Source: Oerskovia merdavium
GTDB taxonomy: Bacteria > Actinomycetota > Actinomycetes > Actinomycetales > Cellulomonadaceae
Direction: 5' to 3'
Assembly (NCBI RefSeq): GCF_014836755.1
Contig: NZ_JACSQF010000021.1
Coordinates: 11,906-46,276 of the forward strand
DNA: 34,371 nt
In this document: piece after piece, positions 17,255-23,924 of the stretch
How the letters are laid out: each line of letters opens with the position of its first letter
Position numbering within the stretch: position 1 is the stretch's first letter
Translations under genes and position numbers: made by a program
Notes under the pieces: generated by a model
Seen by the model: the letters and a program-made list of their open reading frames with translations, nothing else
The model's database searches: none
Told to the model about the DNA's origin: nothing

Positions 17255-19558
17255 ATGGTCGATGTCACGACCCACCGACGGAACCTCACGATCGGTGTGC
17301 TCTCACCGGTCGTGGGGGGCTTCTACTTCGGCAAGGTCCTCGCGGGGATCGCGCGCGGCCTGCGCGCGGGCGGGCACCGCGTGGTCGCGGTCCAGACCTA
17401 TCCCGCGGACCTCGACCGGGACGAGTTCCCCGACCAGCCCCCGCACCGTCCGATCGTGGGGCTCGACGCGATGGACGGGGTCATCGTGGTCACGTCCGCC
17501 GTCGAGCACGACGTCCTGCGGACGCTCGACCGGTCGGGAAGGCCCCTGGTCGTGATCAGCGAGACCGTCGACGCCCTCGGGGCGCCCCTGGTCACCCCCG
17601 ACAACGCGGGCGGGGTGCGTGCCGCCGTCGAGCACCTCCTCCAGCACGGTCACCAGCGGATCGGGTTCCTCGGCAACCCGCGCCAGCACGACCTGGCCGA
17701 ACGGCACGCCGCGTACGAGGCCGCGCTGCGCAGCCACGGGATCGAGCCGCGGCCCGAGTGGGTCTACCGGACCCGCGACAACCAGGAGGCCGCGGGGGCG
17801 GCAGCCGCCCGGACCGCGCTCGACGAGGGGCTCGACACGACCGCGACCATCGCAGGGACGGACCGCAACGCGGTCGGCTTCCTGCGGGCTCTGACCGACG
17901 CGGGGCTCGTGCTGCCCCGCGACCAGGCGCTCATCGGGTTCGACCACTCGGACGGCGGCGCTCGTGCGCGGCCACGGCTCTCGTCCGTCGACCCGCACCA
18001 CGACCGCGTCGGCGAGCTCGCTGCCGAGCTCCTGCTCGCACGCATCCACGGCGACCGCGTCGGTCCGGGCCAGCACCTCGCCGAGGCGACCCTCGTCTGC
18101 CGCGAGTCCTGCGGGTGCGTCGACGGCACGCGGACCGACCTGCTCGTCGACGGCGTGCCGCGGATCGCCGGTGCGGGCGAGGGGGACTCTGCGGCGGCGC
18201 GCCTCGGGGCCGTGGCACGCGCCGTGCTCGACGACGCCGTGGTCCTGCGCGCGAGGCCGCGCCCGGGTCCCTCGGGGGCGGCCGGTGCGGGAGAGAGCGC
18301 GGTCGGCGGGTGGGTGCGCGCCGTCGTCGGGATGATGACCGACGCCGCCACCGACGCGACGACGCCCACGTCGCACTCCTACCGTGCCCTCGCCGACCGG
18401 ACCGCGGTGCTGCGACCGGTCCCCGAGGCCCTCGAACAGCTCGTGCCGGCCGTGCGCGCCCTGGAGGCCGAGCTCCTCGGCGGCCTCAGGCGCCGTGGGC
18501 CGGCGGGGCCGCTCGGGGTCGCGGTCGGTGGCGTGGCGCGCGGCCGTCCGCAGGAGCGCTCCCGAGCGCTCGGCGACGTGACGACCGAGATCCTCGTCGC
18601 GCTCTCGAAAGGGTGCACGCACGGGCTCCTCGTCCGCTCGGGTTACCTCGAACGAGCCATGGTCGACCAGTACGAGCTCGACCTCGAGCTCATGCACGCC
18701 GACAGCGCGTCGCTGCGTCACCTCGAGTGGTTGCCGCGAGGGCAGGCCGGTCCGGCGGCGATCGCGCTGTGGGTCCCGCCGGGCGGTGGGGCCGCGGGCG
18801 GCGTGCTCGAGGTCGCGGGCGTCCGGGGCAGCGCCGCCGGGCAACGGCTCGTCGGCCACCGGTACGCCCCGGCGGAGTTCCCGCCCCGGGCGCTGCTGAG
18901 CGCCAACGCTCTCTCGTTCGTCATCCCGGTCGCGTTCGACGTCAGCGACTGGGGGTACCTCGTGATCGGGGGACCGGTCGACACCCGGGCGACGAGCGCG
19001 CGCGAGAAGTACAACCACTGGGCGGCCATGCTCGCGGTCGCGCTCGACCAGGAGCACCACCTCGCGGCGCTGCGCGCGCAGCGTACCGAGCTCGAGGAGT
19101 CGGCGCGGCGAGAGCGGCGCCTGGCCGAGGAGATCAGCGCGAGCGAGGAACGCTACGCCCTCGCCTCGGTCGCCGCGTACGACGCGACGTGGGACTGGGA
19201 CGTCGCGACCGGCACGGTCTACTTCTCGCCGTCCTGGCGGGCCATGCTCGGCCTGCCCGACGACGACGTCAAGACCGCCGACCCCGACGAGTGGCTCGAC
19301 CGGGTCCACCCCGAGGACCTGCAGGCGGTCCAGGTCGCGCTCGCGGCCCAGCTCGGCGGAGCGGGCGGGTCGCTCGACCTCGAGCACCGCCTGCGGTCCG
19401 CCGACGGACGCTACCTGCGCGTGGCCTGCCGTGCCGTGACGGTGAGCGACGGTGCGGGCTGTCCGACGCGCATGGTCGGGGTCATGACGGACCGGTCCGA
19501 CGAGCGTCGGGAGGCCGCGCTCCGAGGGGTCTTCCTGCCCGATCCCTCGCGGCCCTGA
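17255..19558 (+). CDS. LacI-type sugar-sensor plus PAS protein, no DNA-binding or output domain
   Basis: A 767-residue soluble protein. Residues about 10-290 are a LacI/PBP-like ligand-binding domain: starts LTIGVLSPVVGGFYFGKVL, with VEHLLQHGHQRIGFLGNPRQ and ALIGFDHSDGG, but no preceding helix-turn-helix. About 290-450 is a poorly conserved Ala/Arg-rich helical linker. About 480-620 is an uncharacterised region with FVIPVAFDVSDWGYLVIGG, seen in LacI-sensor signalling proteins. A coiled coil follows at about 610-645, then PAS at about 645-745. The protein stops shortly after PAS (DRSDERREAALRG). In relatives I know of, GGDEF, EAL or kinase domains follow at this point; no such sequence is visible in any frame downstream. 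The start is ATG 17255; an in-frame GTG at 17246 is an alternative, and both have weak ribosome-binding sites. Probable role: sensing cellulose-derived sugar. Confidence 0.8.
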   Translation: MVDVTTHRRNLTIGVLSPVVGGFYFGKVLAGIARGLRAGGHRVVAVQTYPADLDRDEFPDQPPHRPIVGLDAMDGVIVVTSAVEHDVLRTLDRSGRPLVVISETVDALGAPLVTPDNAGGVRAAVEHLLQHGHQRIGFLGNPRQHDLAERHAAYEAALRSHGIEPRPEWVYRTRDNQEAAGAAAARTALDEGLDTTATIAGTDRNAVGFLRALTDAGLVLPRDQALIGFDHSDGGARARPRLSSVDPHHDRVGELAAELLLARIHGDRVGPGQHLAEATLVCRESCGCVDGTRTDLLVDGVPRIAGAGEGDSAAARLGAVARAVLDDAVVLRARPRPGPSGAAGAGESAVGGWVRAVVGMMTDAATDATTPTSHSYRALADRTAVLRPVPEALEQLVPAVRALEAELLGGLRRRGPAGPLGVAVGGVARGRPQERSRALGDVTTEILVALSKGCTHGLLVRSGYLERAMVDQYELDLELMHADSASLRHLEWLPRGQAGPAAIALWVPPGGGAAGGVLEVAGVRGSAAGQRLVGHRYAPAEFPPRALLSANALSFVIPVAFDVSDWGYLVIGGPVDTRATSAREKYNHWAAMLAVALDQEHHLAALRAQRTELEESARRERRLAEEISASEERYALASVAAYDATWDWDVATGTVYFSPSWRAMLGLPDDDVKTADPDEWLDRVHPEDLQAVQVALAAQLGGAGGSLDLEHRLRSADGRYLRVACRAVTVSDGAGCPTRMVGVMTDRSDERREAALRGVFLPDPSRP

Positions 19559-19662
19559 CCCGGCCTCTTCCACGAGCAATGCCCTCGAGCTGCGCCGCGT
19601 CACCTCCCGGCCGACCGGAGCCCCGCCATCCGGACGCCCTGAACGACGCCCGTGCCGGATGA

Positions 19663-19668
19663 GAGACT
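19663..19668 (+). promoter_or_regulatory. purC -10-like hexamer (leaderless)
   Basis: GAGACT ends 7 nt before GTG 19676, with no Shine-Dalgarno between. The 19559-19675 gap otherwise shows nothing I can name. Confidence 0.4.
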
Positions 19669-19675
19669 AGGCGCC

Positions 19676-20632
19676 GTGACTGACTCGCGCGACGCCCTCG
19701 ACACGGCCCACCTCGACCTGCCGGGGTGGCGGCACGTCTACTCGGGGAAGGTCCGCGACCTCTACGAGCCGGACCTCGCGCAGCTCGGCGGGGCGCACCC
19801 GCTCGGCGACGTCGTCCTGGTCGTCGCGAGCGACCGCGTGAGCGCGTTCGACCACGTCTTGTCCCCGGGGATCCCCGACAAGGGCGTCGTCCTGACCCAG
19901 CTCAGCCTGTGGTGGTTCGACAAGCTCGCCGACCTCGTCCCCAACCACGTCGTGAGCACCGAGGCCAGCGCCATGCCCGGTGACGGCCTGGTGCCGGACG
20001 TCGTCGCCGGTCGCGCCATGATCTGCCGCCGCCTCGAGATGTTCCCGGTCGAGTGCGTGGCCCGTGGCTACCTCACCGGATCCGGCCTGGTCGAGTACCG
20101 CGTGGACCGTACGGTGTGCGGAGTTCCTCTGCCCGAGGGGCTCGTCGACGGCTCGCGCCTGCCGGAGGCGATCTTCACACCCGCCGCCAAGGCCGAGGTC
20201 GGGGAGCACGACGAGAACGTGTCGTTCGAGGTCGTCGCCCAGACCGTCGGGCTCGAGGCGGCGACCCGCCTGCGCGACCTGACGCTCGCGGTCTACTCGC
20301 GCGCCGAGGAGATCGCGCGCGAGCGCGGCGTGATCCTCGCCGACACCAAGTTCGAGTTCGGCGTGGACCCCGTCACGGGCGCGACCGTGCTCGGGGACGA
20401 GGTGCTGACGCCCGACTCGTCGCGCTTCTGGCCTGCCGACCAGTGGCAGCCGGGGCGCTCGCAGCCGAGCTTCGACAAGCAGTACGTCCGCGACTGGCTC
20501 GCCTCCGACGCCTCGGGCTGGGACCGCGCGTCCGATGCCACGCCGCCGTCGCTGCCCGCCGACGTCGTCGAGCGCACGCGCGACCGCTACCTCGAGGCCT
20601 ACGAGCGGATCACGGGCGACTCCCTGTTCTGA
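19676..20632 (+). CDS. purC: SAICAR synthetase
   Basis: A 318-residue phosphoribosylaminoimidazole-succinocarboxamide synthase: CAIR + aspartate + ATP gives SAICAR, step 8 of purine synthesis. Visible: YSGKVRDLYE near residue 22 (ATP-binding start), SDRVSAFD near 55, CRRLEMFPVECVARGYLTG near 120, AEVGEHDENVSF near 175, ADTKFEFG near 220, and DEVLTPDSSRFWPADQW near 240. It ends with FDKQYVRDWL and a C-terminal helix. The length fits the long bacterial form (about 300). GTG 19676 is preferred over an upstream ATG at 19652 because of the adjacent -10-like hexamer. Its 3' end overlaps the antisense HNH gene by 34 bp. Its usual neighbour purD is 8.5 kb upstream, beyond the cellulase block. Confidence 0.97.
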   Translation: MTDSRDALDTAHLDLPGWRHVYSGKVRDLYEPDLAQLGGAHPLGDVVLVVASDRVSAFDHVLSPGIPDKGVVLTQLSLWWFDKLADLVPNHVVSTEASAMPGDGLVPDVVAGRAMICRRLEMFPVECVARGYLTGSGLVEYRVDRTVCGVPLPEGLVDGSRLPEAIFTPAAKAEVGEHDENVSFEVVAQTVGLEAATRLRDLTLAVYSRAEEIARERGVILADTKFEFGVDPVTGATVLGDEVLTPDSSRFWPADQWQPGRSQPSFDKQYVRDWLASDASGWDRASDATPPSLPADVVERTRDRYLEAYERITGDSLF

Positions 20633-20961
20633 GCGACCCCGAGGCGCTCTCGGACGTAGCGGTGCCCCGTCGGTGACGTCCAGCGGACGGTGCCGTCGGC
20701 CGCGAGCTCAGGACGCCAGCCGTGCCGCGCCCGGACCACGTGGTGGTGTCGGCAGAGCGAGATGAGCTCGTCGGGGCCCACGTCCGTCGCCTCCTGGGTC
20801 GCGCCCGGTCCCGGCGGCGACGGGCGCCTGACGTGGTCGAGGTCGCAGCGGAACGCGGGCACGGCGCACCCCGGGAACGTGCACGTGCGGTCGCGCGAGA
20901 GGACGGCGGCGATCACCTGGACCCCTGGCCCAGGACGGGCTTCGAGCAGCGATTCGAACAT
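20599..20961 (-). CDS. Miniature DUF222-type HNH endonuclease (internally deleted)
   Basis: A 120-residue open frame carrying the C-terminal HNH domain of the DUF222/13E12 family: RDRTCTFPGC (Cys pair), CDLDHVRRP (HNH Asp-His), LISLCRHHHVVRARHGW, and WTSPTGHRY. Full-length members are about 400-500 residues. Here the N-terminus MFESLLEARPGPG, which resembles the first residues of full-length members, runs straight into the HNH region, so some 300 codons seem to have been lost by internal deletion. The start is ATG 20961, which sits within a perfect LexA/SOS box. The C-terminal codons run antisense into the end of purC. The HNH residues look intact, so residual nuclease activity is possible. 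Known: 13E12 genes in mycobacteria are LexA-regulated. Confidence 0.75.
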   Translation of the reverse strand: MFESLLEARPGPGVQVIAAVLSRDRTCTFPGCAVPAFRCDLDHVRRPSPPGPGATQEATDVGPDELISLCRHHHVVRARHGWRPELAADGTVRWTSPTGHRYVRERLGVAQNRESPVIRS

Positions 20962-20969
20962 GTGTTCGA
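20954..20969. promoter_or_regulatory. LexA-binding SOS box
   Basis: TCGAACATGTGTTCGA is a perfect inverted repeat matching the actinobacterial/Gram-positive LexA consensus CGAAC-N4-GTTCG. It overlaps the start codon of the HNH gene and lies about 100 bp from the PadR gene start on the other strand. Confidence 0.8.
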
Positions 20970-21055
20970 TCGTAGCGTCGGGGTCCGACAGCGACACCCA
21001 TGGGGCCGCAGGGTCGTCCAGCCGGGCGCGGCGTCTTGCCCCATGGGTCGTCGCG

Positions 21056-21067
21056 CGATATATATCG
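21056..21067. promoter_or_regulatory. AT-rich palindrome at the padR promoter
   Basis: CGATATATATCG is a perfect 12-bp palindrome ending 3 nt before the PadR start codon, in otherwise GC-rich DNA. It overlaps the only plausible -10 region, so it looks like an autoregulatory PadR operator on a leaderless promoter. Confidence 0.5.
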
Positions 21068-21070
21068 ACC

Positions 21071-21469
21071 ATGACTCCCGCCGTGAGTGGTCCGCCTGGC
21101 GCCAAGCCGTTCCGCATGACCGAGCAGGCGTACCTGATCCTGCTCTCGCTCACTCCCGAGCCGCTCCACGGCTACGCCGTCATCCAGGCGGTCGCCGAGC
21201 TCTCCGACGGGGCCACCGCCCTCGGAGCCGGCACCCTGTACGGCAACCTCGACCGGCTCTCGGGTGCGGGGCTCGTCGAGCCCTCGGGCGAGGAGGTGGT
21301 CGACGGTCGTCTGCGCCGCTACTACCGGATCACCGACGACGGCCGTCGCGTGGCCGAGCAGGAGACGGCCCGGCTCCGCGAGCTCGCCGCCAGGGCGCAG
21401 AAGGCCCTCGACCGGCGGGGCACGGCAGCACGCCCGACGTCGGGCCGGCTCGCGGGAGGGCTGGCCTGA
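21071..21469 (+). CDS. PadR-family transcriptional regulator
   Basis: A 132-residue winged-helix repressor. MTEQAYLILLSLTPEPLHGYAVIQAV forms the first helices (shown here in part: LILLSLTPEPLHGYAV), GAGTLYGNLDRLSGAGLVEP is the recognition helix region, and RRYYRITDDGRRVAEQE is the wing, followed by a dimerisation helix. This is the standard short PadR form. ATG 21071 is chosen because the AT-rich palindrome and -10 region lie immediately before it. The stop overlaps the start of the downstream membrane-protein gene (TGATG), a typical PadR-plus-target-protein operon. The effector is unknown; relatives often respond to membrane-active compounds or phenolic acids. Confidence 0.92.
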   Translation: MTPAVSGPPGAKPFRMTEQAYLILLSLTPEPLHGYAVIQAVAELSDGATALGAGTLYGNLDRLSGAGLVEPSGEEVVDGRLRRYYRITDDGRRVAEQETARLRELAARAQKALDRRGTAARPTSGRLAGGLA

Positions 21470-22098
21470 TGCGCCGCCGCGACCTGACGCCCCACGAGCG
21501 CTTCGAACGGTCCGCGCGCTTCTGGGCGCGCGCCTACCCGCGCCGCTGGCGCGAGGTCCACGGCGACGAGCTGCTCGCGGTCCAGCAGGACGTGGCCCAA
21601 GCGGCTGCGGAGGCGACCGGTGCGCCCGTGCCCGACCGGCTGAGCGTCGGCGAGGTCCGCGGCCTGCTGTGCGCGGGGTGGGGACTGCGGTGGCGTGAGC
21701 GACCGCCGCTGTGGCGGTGGGTGCTGTACCGGTTCGGTCTGCGGCTGCCCGCGCGGTACTGGTGGTGGGTCGCCGACGACATCAGGGGCGCGTTCTACTC
21801 GGTGCGGGATGCGGTCTCCCCCCTCGTCCTGATCTACAGCCCAATGCTCGTTGTGCTCATGGGGTACGCGTGGTTCACGGGGCGTCCTGTCGCCGACTAC
21901 TGGCCCACGTTCCTCTCGTCGGGATTCTTCTGGTTCTTCGTCGTGCTCCTCCTGATCCCGCCTGCGACGTTCCTCCGCAAGAGTCGTACGCGCGACGCCT
22001 GGTACCGACACGTCGTCTACGGCAACGTGCCCGAGCAGATGCGGCCAGCGACTGTGACGACGGGTGGCCAGACAGGGAGCGACCAGGACCGCACCTGA
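21469..22098 (+). CDS. Predicted membrane protein, PadR-coupled
   Basis: A 209-residue protein I do not recognise by name. The N-terminal third is soluble and basic, containing ARAYPRRWREVHGDELLAV, a motif common in actinobacterial proteins encoded next to PadR regulators. Residues about 100-125 are aromatic and amphipathic (RYWWWVADD). Two hydrophobic helices follow, at about 118-140 (PLVLIYSPMLVVLMGYAWF) and 150-170 (GFFWFFVVLLLIPPATFL); the C-terminus is polar. The start codon overlaps the PadR stop by 1 nt, and GGGAGGG lies about 9 nt upstream. Its function is probably linked to envelope stress or transport through PadR control; nothing more can be supported. Confidence 0.82.
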   Translation: MRRRDLTPHERFERSARFWARAYPRRWREVHGDELLAVQQDVAQAAAEATGAPVPDRLSVGEVRGLLCAGWGLRWRERPPLWRWVLYRFGLRLPARYWWWVADDIRGAFYSVRDAVSPLVLIYSPMLVVLMGYAWFTGRPVADYWPTFLSSGFFWFFVVLLLIPPATFLRKSRTRDAWYRHVVYGNVPEQMRPATVTTGGQTGSDQDRT

Positions 22099-22169
22099 GC
22101 CCTGAACCCGCGAGGCCGCACAGGACTCCTGAGGCGAGCTCCGCCGTCGGGCTGGGGGCTTCCTGCGGT

Positions 22170-22224
22170 CGAGCACGAGGTTGCGGTCGTTCTGACGCCC
22201 AGGACGACCGCAACCTCGTGCTCG
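22170..22224. repeat. Long perfect inverted repeat (21-bp arms)
   Basis: Arms 22170-22190 and 22204-22224 are perfectly complementary around a 13-nt loop. It sits 70 bp past the membrane-protein stop and more than 100 bp before the purS promoter. It may be a terminator, but its length and lack of U-tract also fit a REP-like palindromic element. The remainder of the 22099-22472 gap carries the purS promoter and leader. Confidence 0.7.
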
Positions 22225-22345
22225 GCACCCCGCTCGACCGCCGGCCGGCCTCGCCCGGCGCCACGAGCAGCCCGCCCCGCAGCCCGCCCAGCCCGCACCT
22301 GCGCCCGCCGCCTGAGACGCGACCCTGCCCCGTGCGCGGCCCGGG

Positions 22346-22351
22346 TAAACT
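22346..22351 (+). promoter_or_regulatory. purS -10 region (TAAACT)
   Basis: GGTAAACT followed by GGCCCCGGA closely matches the purA promoter segment at 8165-8180. It predicts a leader of about 115 nt before GTG 22473. Confidence 0.45.
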
Positions 22352-22472
22352 GGCCCCGGAATCCCCACCCACCGAGATCCGTGCGACCCGGTCGCCGCCC
22401 TCGCGGCGCGCCCCGAGCCTCGTGCGGACCTGTCCGAGCCGAGCGGCCGGACCAACTTCCCGAGGAGCTCCT

Positions 22473-22745
22473 GTGGGACGCGTAGTCGTCGAGGTCATGC
22501 CCAAGCCCGAGATCCTGGACCCGCAGGGCAAGGCCGTCGTCGGGGCGCTCCCGCGCCTGGGCTTCACCCAGTTCACCAGCGTGCGCCAGGGCAAGCGGTT
22601 CGAGCTCGAGGTCGAGGGTGACGTCACCCCCGAGGTGCTCGCCGCGGCCCGCGAGGCCGGCGAGAAGGTCCTGTCGAACCCGGTCATCGAGGACGTCGTC
22701 CTCGTCGCCGAGCTGACCGCCGAGCTGGGCGGGGAGAGCGCCTGA
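22473..22745 (+). CDS. purS: Phosphoribosylformylglycinamidine synthase subunit PurS
   Basis: A 90-residue small subunit of FGAM synthase (step 4 of purine synthesis), which bridges PurQ and PurL. Visible: start [20 protein letters not shown], then [11 protein letters not shown], and [10 protein letters not shown] near the end. Length is standard (about 80-90). The GTG start at 22473 has GAGGAG 5 nt upstream. The stop overlaps the purQ start (TGATG), so the two are translationally coupled. Confidence 0.95.
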   Translation: MGRVVVEVMPKPEILDPQGKAVVGALPRLGFTQFTSVRQGKRFELEVEGDVTPEVLAAAREAGEKVLSNPVIEDVVLVAELTAELGGESA

Positions 22746-23473
22746 TGAGCGCCCCCGCAGCGACCGGCCTGGCCACGGCCCTGATCGGTGTCATCACGTT
22801 CCCCGGCACGCTCGACGACCGGGACGCGGCCCGTGCCGTGCGCCTGGCCGGCGGCGAGCCCGTGTCCCTGTGGCACGCGGACGCCGACCTGCACGGGGTC
22901 GACGCGGTCGTGCTCCCGGGCGGCTTCTCGTACGGGGACTACCTGCGCGCCGGGGCGATCAGCCGCTTCGCGCCCGTCATGGACTCGCTCGTCGACGCGG
23001 CCCAGGGCGGCCTTCCCGTCCTGGGCATCTGCAATGGCTTCCAGATCCTCACCGAGGCGCACCTGCTGCCCGGCTCGATGATCAAGAACGACCACCTCGC
23101 GTTCATCTGCCGCGAGCAGACCATGGTCGTGGAGAACGCGGACACCGCCTGGACGCGCGACTACACCGCGGGCCAGCGCATCACGGTGCCGCTCAAGAAC
23201 CAGGACGGCCAGTTCGTCGCCGACGAGCGCACGCTCGACGAGCTCGAGGCCGAAGGCCGCGTCGTCTTCCGCTACGAGGGCTGGAACCCCAACGGGTCGC
23301 GCCGCAACATCGCGGGCATCTCGAACGCGGCGGGCAACGTCGTGGGCCTCATGCCGCACCCCGAGCACGCGGTCGAGGCCGGGTTCGGCCCCGCGAACGA
23401 GTCCGGCCCGCGCGCGGGCACGGACGGGCTGGGCTTCTTCACCTCGGTGCTGAGCACGCTCGTCCAGGCCTGA
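22745..23473 (+). CDS. purQ: Phosphoribosylformylglycinamidine synthase, glutaminase subunit PurQ
   Basis: A 242-residue class I glutamine amidotransferase that supplies ammonia to PurL for conversion of FGAR to FGAM. Visible: [17 protein letters not shown] at the N-terminus, [16 protein letters not shown] near residue 60, nucleophile Cys in LGICNGFQ near 95, and MPHPEHAVE near 205 with the catalytic His and Glu. It starts inside the purS stop codon. In most actinobacteria purL follows directly; here a 17-bp hairpin terminator follows instead, and purL is not in the window. Confidence 0.97.
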   Translation: MSAPAATGLATALIGVITFPGTLDDRDAARAVRLAGGEPVSLWHADADLHGVDAVVLPGGFSYGDYLRAGAISRFAPVMDSLVDAAQGGLPVLGICNGFQILTEAHLLPGSMIKNDHLAFICREQTMVVENADTAWTRDYTAGQRITVPLKNQDGQFVADERTLDELEAEGRVVFRYEGWNPNGSRRNIAGISNAAGNVVGLMPHPEHAVEAGFGPANESGPRAGTDGLGFFTSVLSTLVQA

Positions 23474-23508
23474 GAACTGTCGCCCCCGCGCGACGCTTCG
23501 CACTGCCC

Positions 23509-23546
23509 GACGGCGGCGCTCGCCTCCCGAGGTGAGCGCCGCCGTC
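23509..23546 (+). terminator. Strong terminator after purQ
   Basis: Arms 23509-23525 and 23530-23546 pair over 17 positions with one G-U, around a CCCG loop. It closes the purS-purQ transcript and separates it from the next operon. A TAGCCT -10-like sequence at 23603-23608 could start the following operon. Confidence 0.8.
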
Positions 23547-23651
23547 GCGCACCGCGAGACGGACGGGGAGCAGTGCCCATGTCGCACGCACGAGGCCACG
23601 GCTAGCCTGTGCCCCGGAATGCACGAGATCGTCAAGAACAGGGGGCGTGGC

Positions 23652-23924
23652 ATGTCAGTGTCCTTACGGGTCGACACGGTACGCATGGAGACGGCGGGTT
23701 CCAGTCTGCAGGCGGCAGCATCGCAGCTCCCGTGGACGGTGCCCGACCGTGCGGGCGGATGCGGTAGCCAGGCGGTCGAGAACGCGGTGCAGGAGTTCGC
23801 GATGCGGATGGCGCTCGAGCTCCGCGGGGCCTCCGAGGAGATCGCGGCGCTCGGGCGTCATGCCGGGGAGGCTGCCCGGGCCATCGAAGAGGCCGACCAG
23901 GAGCTTGCGCAGGCCGCCCCGTGA
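23652..23924 (+). CDS. WXG100/EspC-like small helical protein
   Basis: A 90-residue, almost entirely helical protein with no signal peptide: helix 1 at about 5-27, a break at LPWTVPDRAGGCG (a Trp followed by Gly residues between the helices), and helix 2 at about 40-86 ending AARAIEEADQELAQ. This hairpin of about 90-100 residues is typical of WXG100 and EspC-type partners of type VII (ESX) secretion substrates. ATG 23652 has a G-rich ribosome-binding site (AGGGGG) upstream. The end overlaps the next gene by 4 nt (GTGA), so the two products are probably made in equal amounts and may form a heterodimer. No ESX core gene (EccC or others) is in the window. Confidence 0.65.
   Translation: MSVSLRVDTVRMETAGSSLQAAASQLPWTVPDRAGGCGSQAVENAVQEFAMRMALELRGASEEIAALGRHAGEAARAIEEADQELAQAAP

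Noticed and set aside
18553-18562. GGAGCGCTCC, the core of the CebR/CelR cellobiose-repressor operator
   Set aside because: It lies deep within the coding sequence of the LacI-sensor/PAS gene, lacks the outer bases of the 14-bp consensus, and short GC-rich palindromes are expected by chance in DNA of this composition.
11243-19660. Integrase, transposase, IS ends or att direct repeats bounding the cellulase block
   Set aside because: I searched both flanks by eye and found no recombinase gene, tRNA, or convincing flanking direct repeat.
20962-21153. N-terminal extension of the HNH gene to 21153
   Set aside because: It would run antisense over the PadR promoter and first codons, has no DUF222 similarity, and the SOS box and DUF222-like N-terminus mark 20961 as the start.
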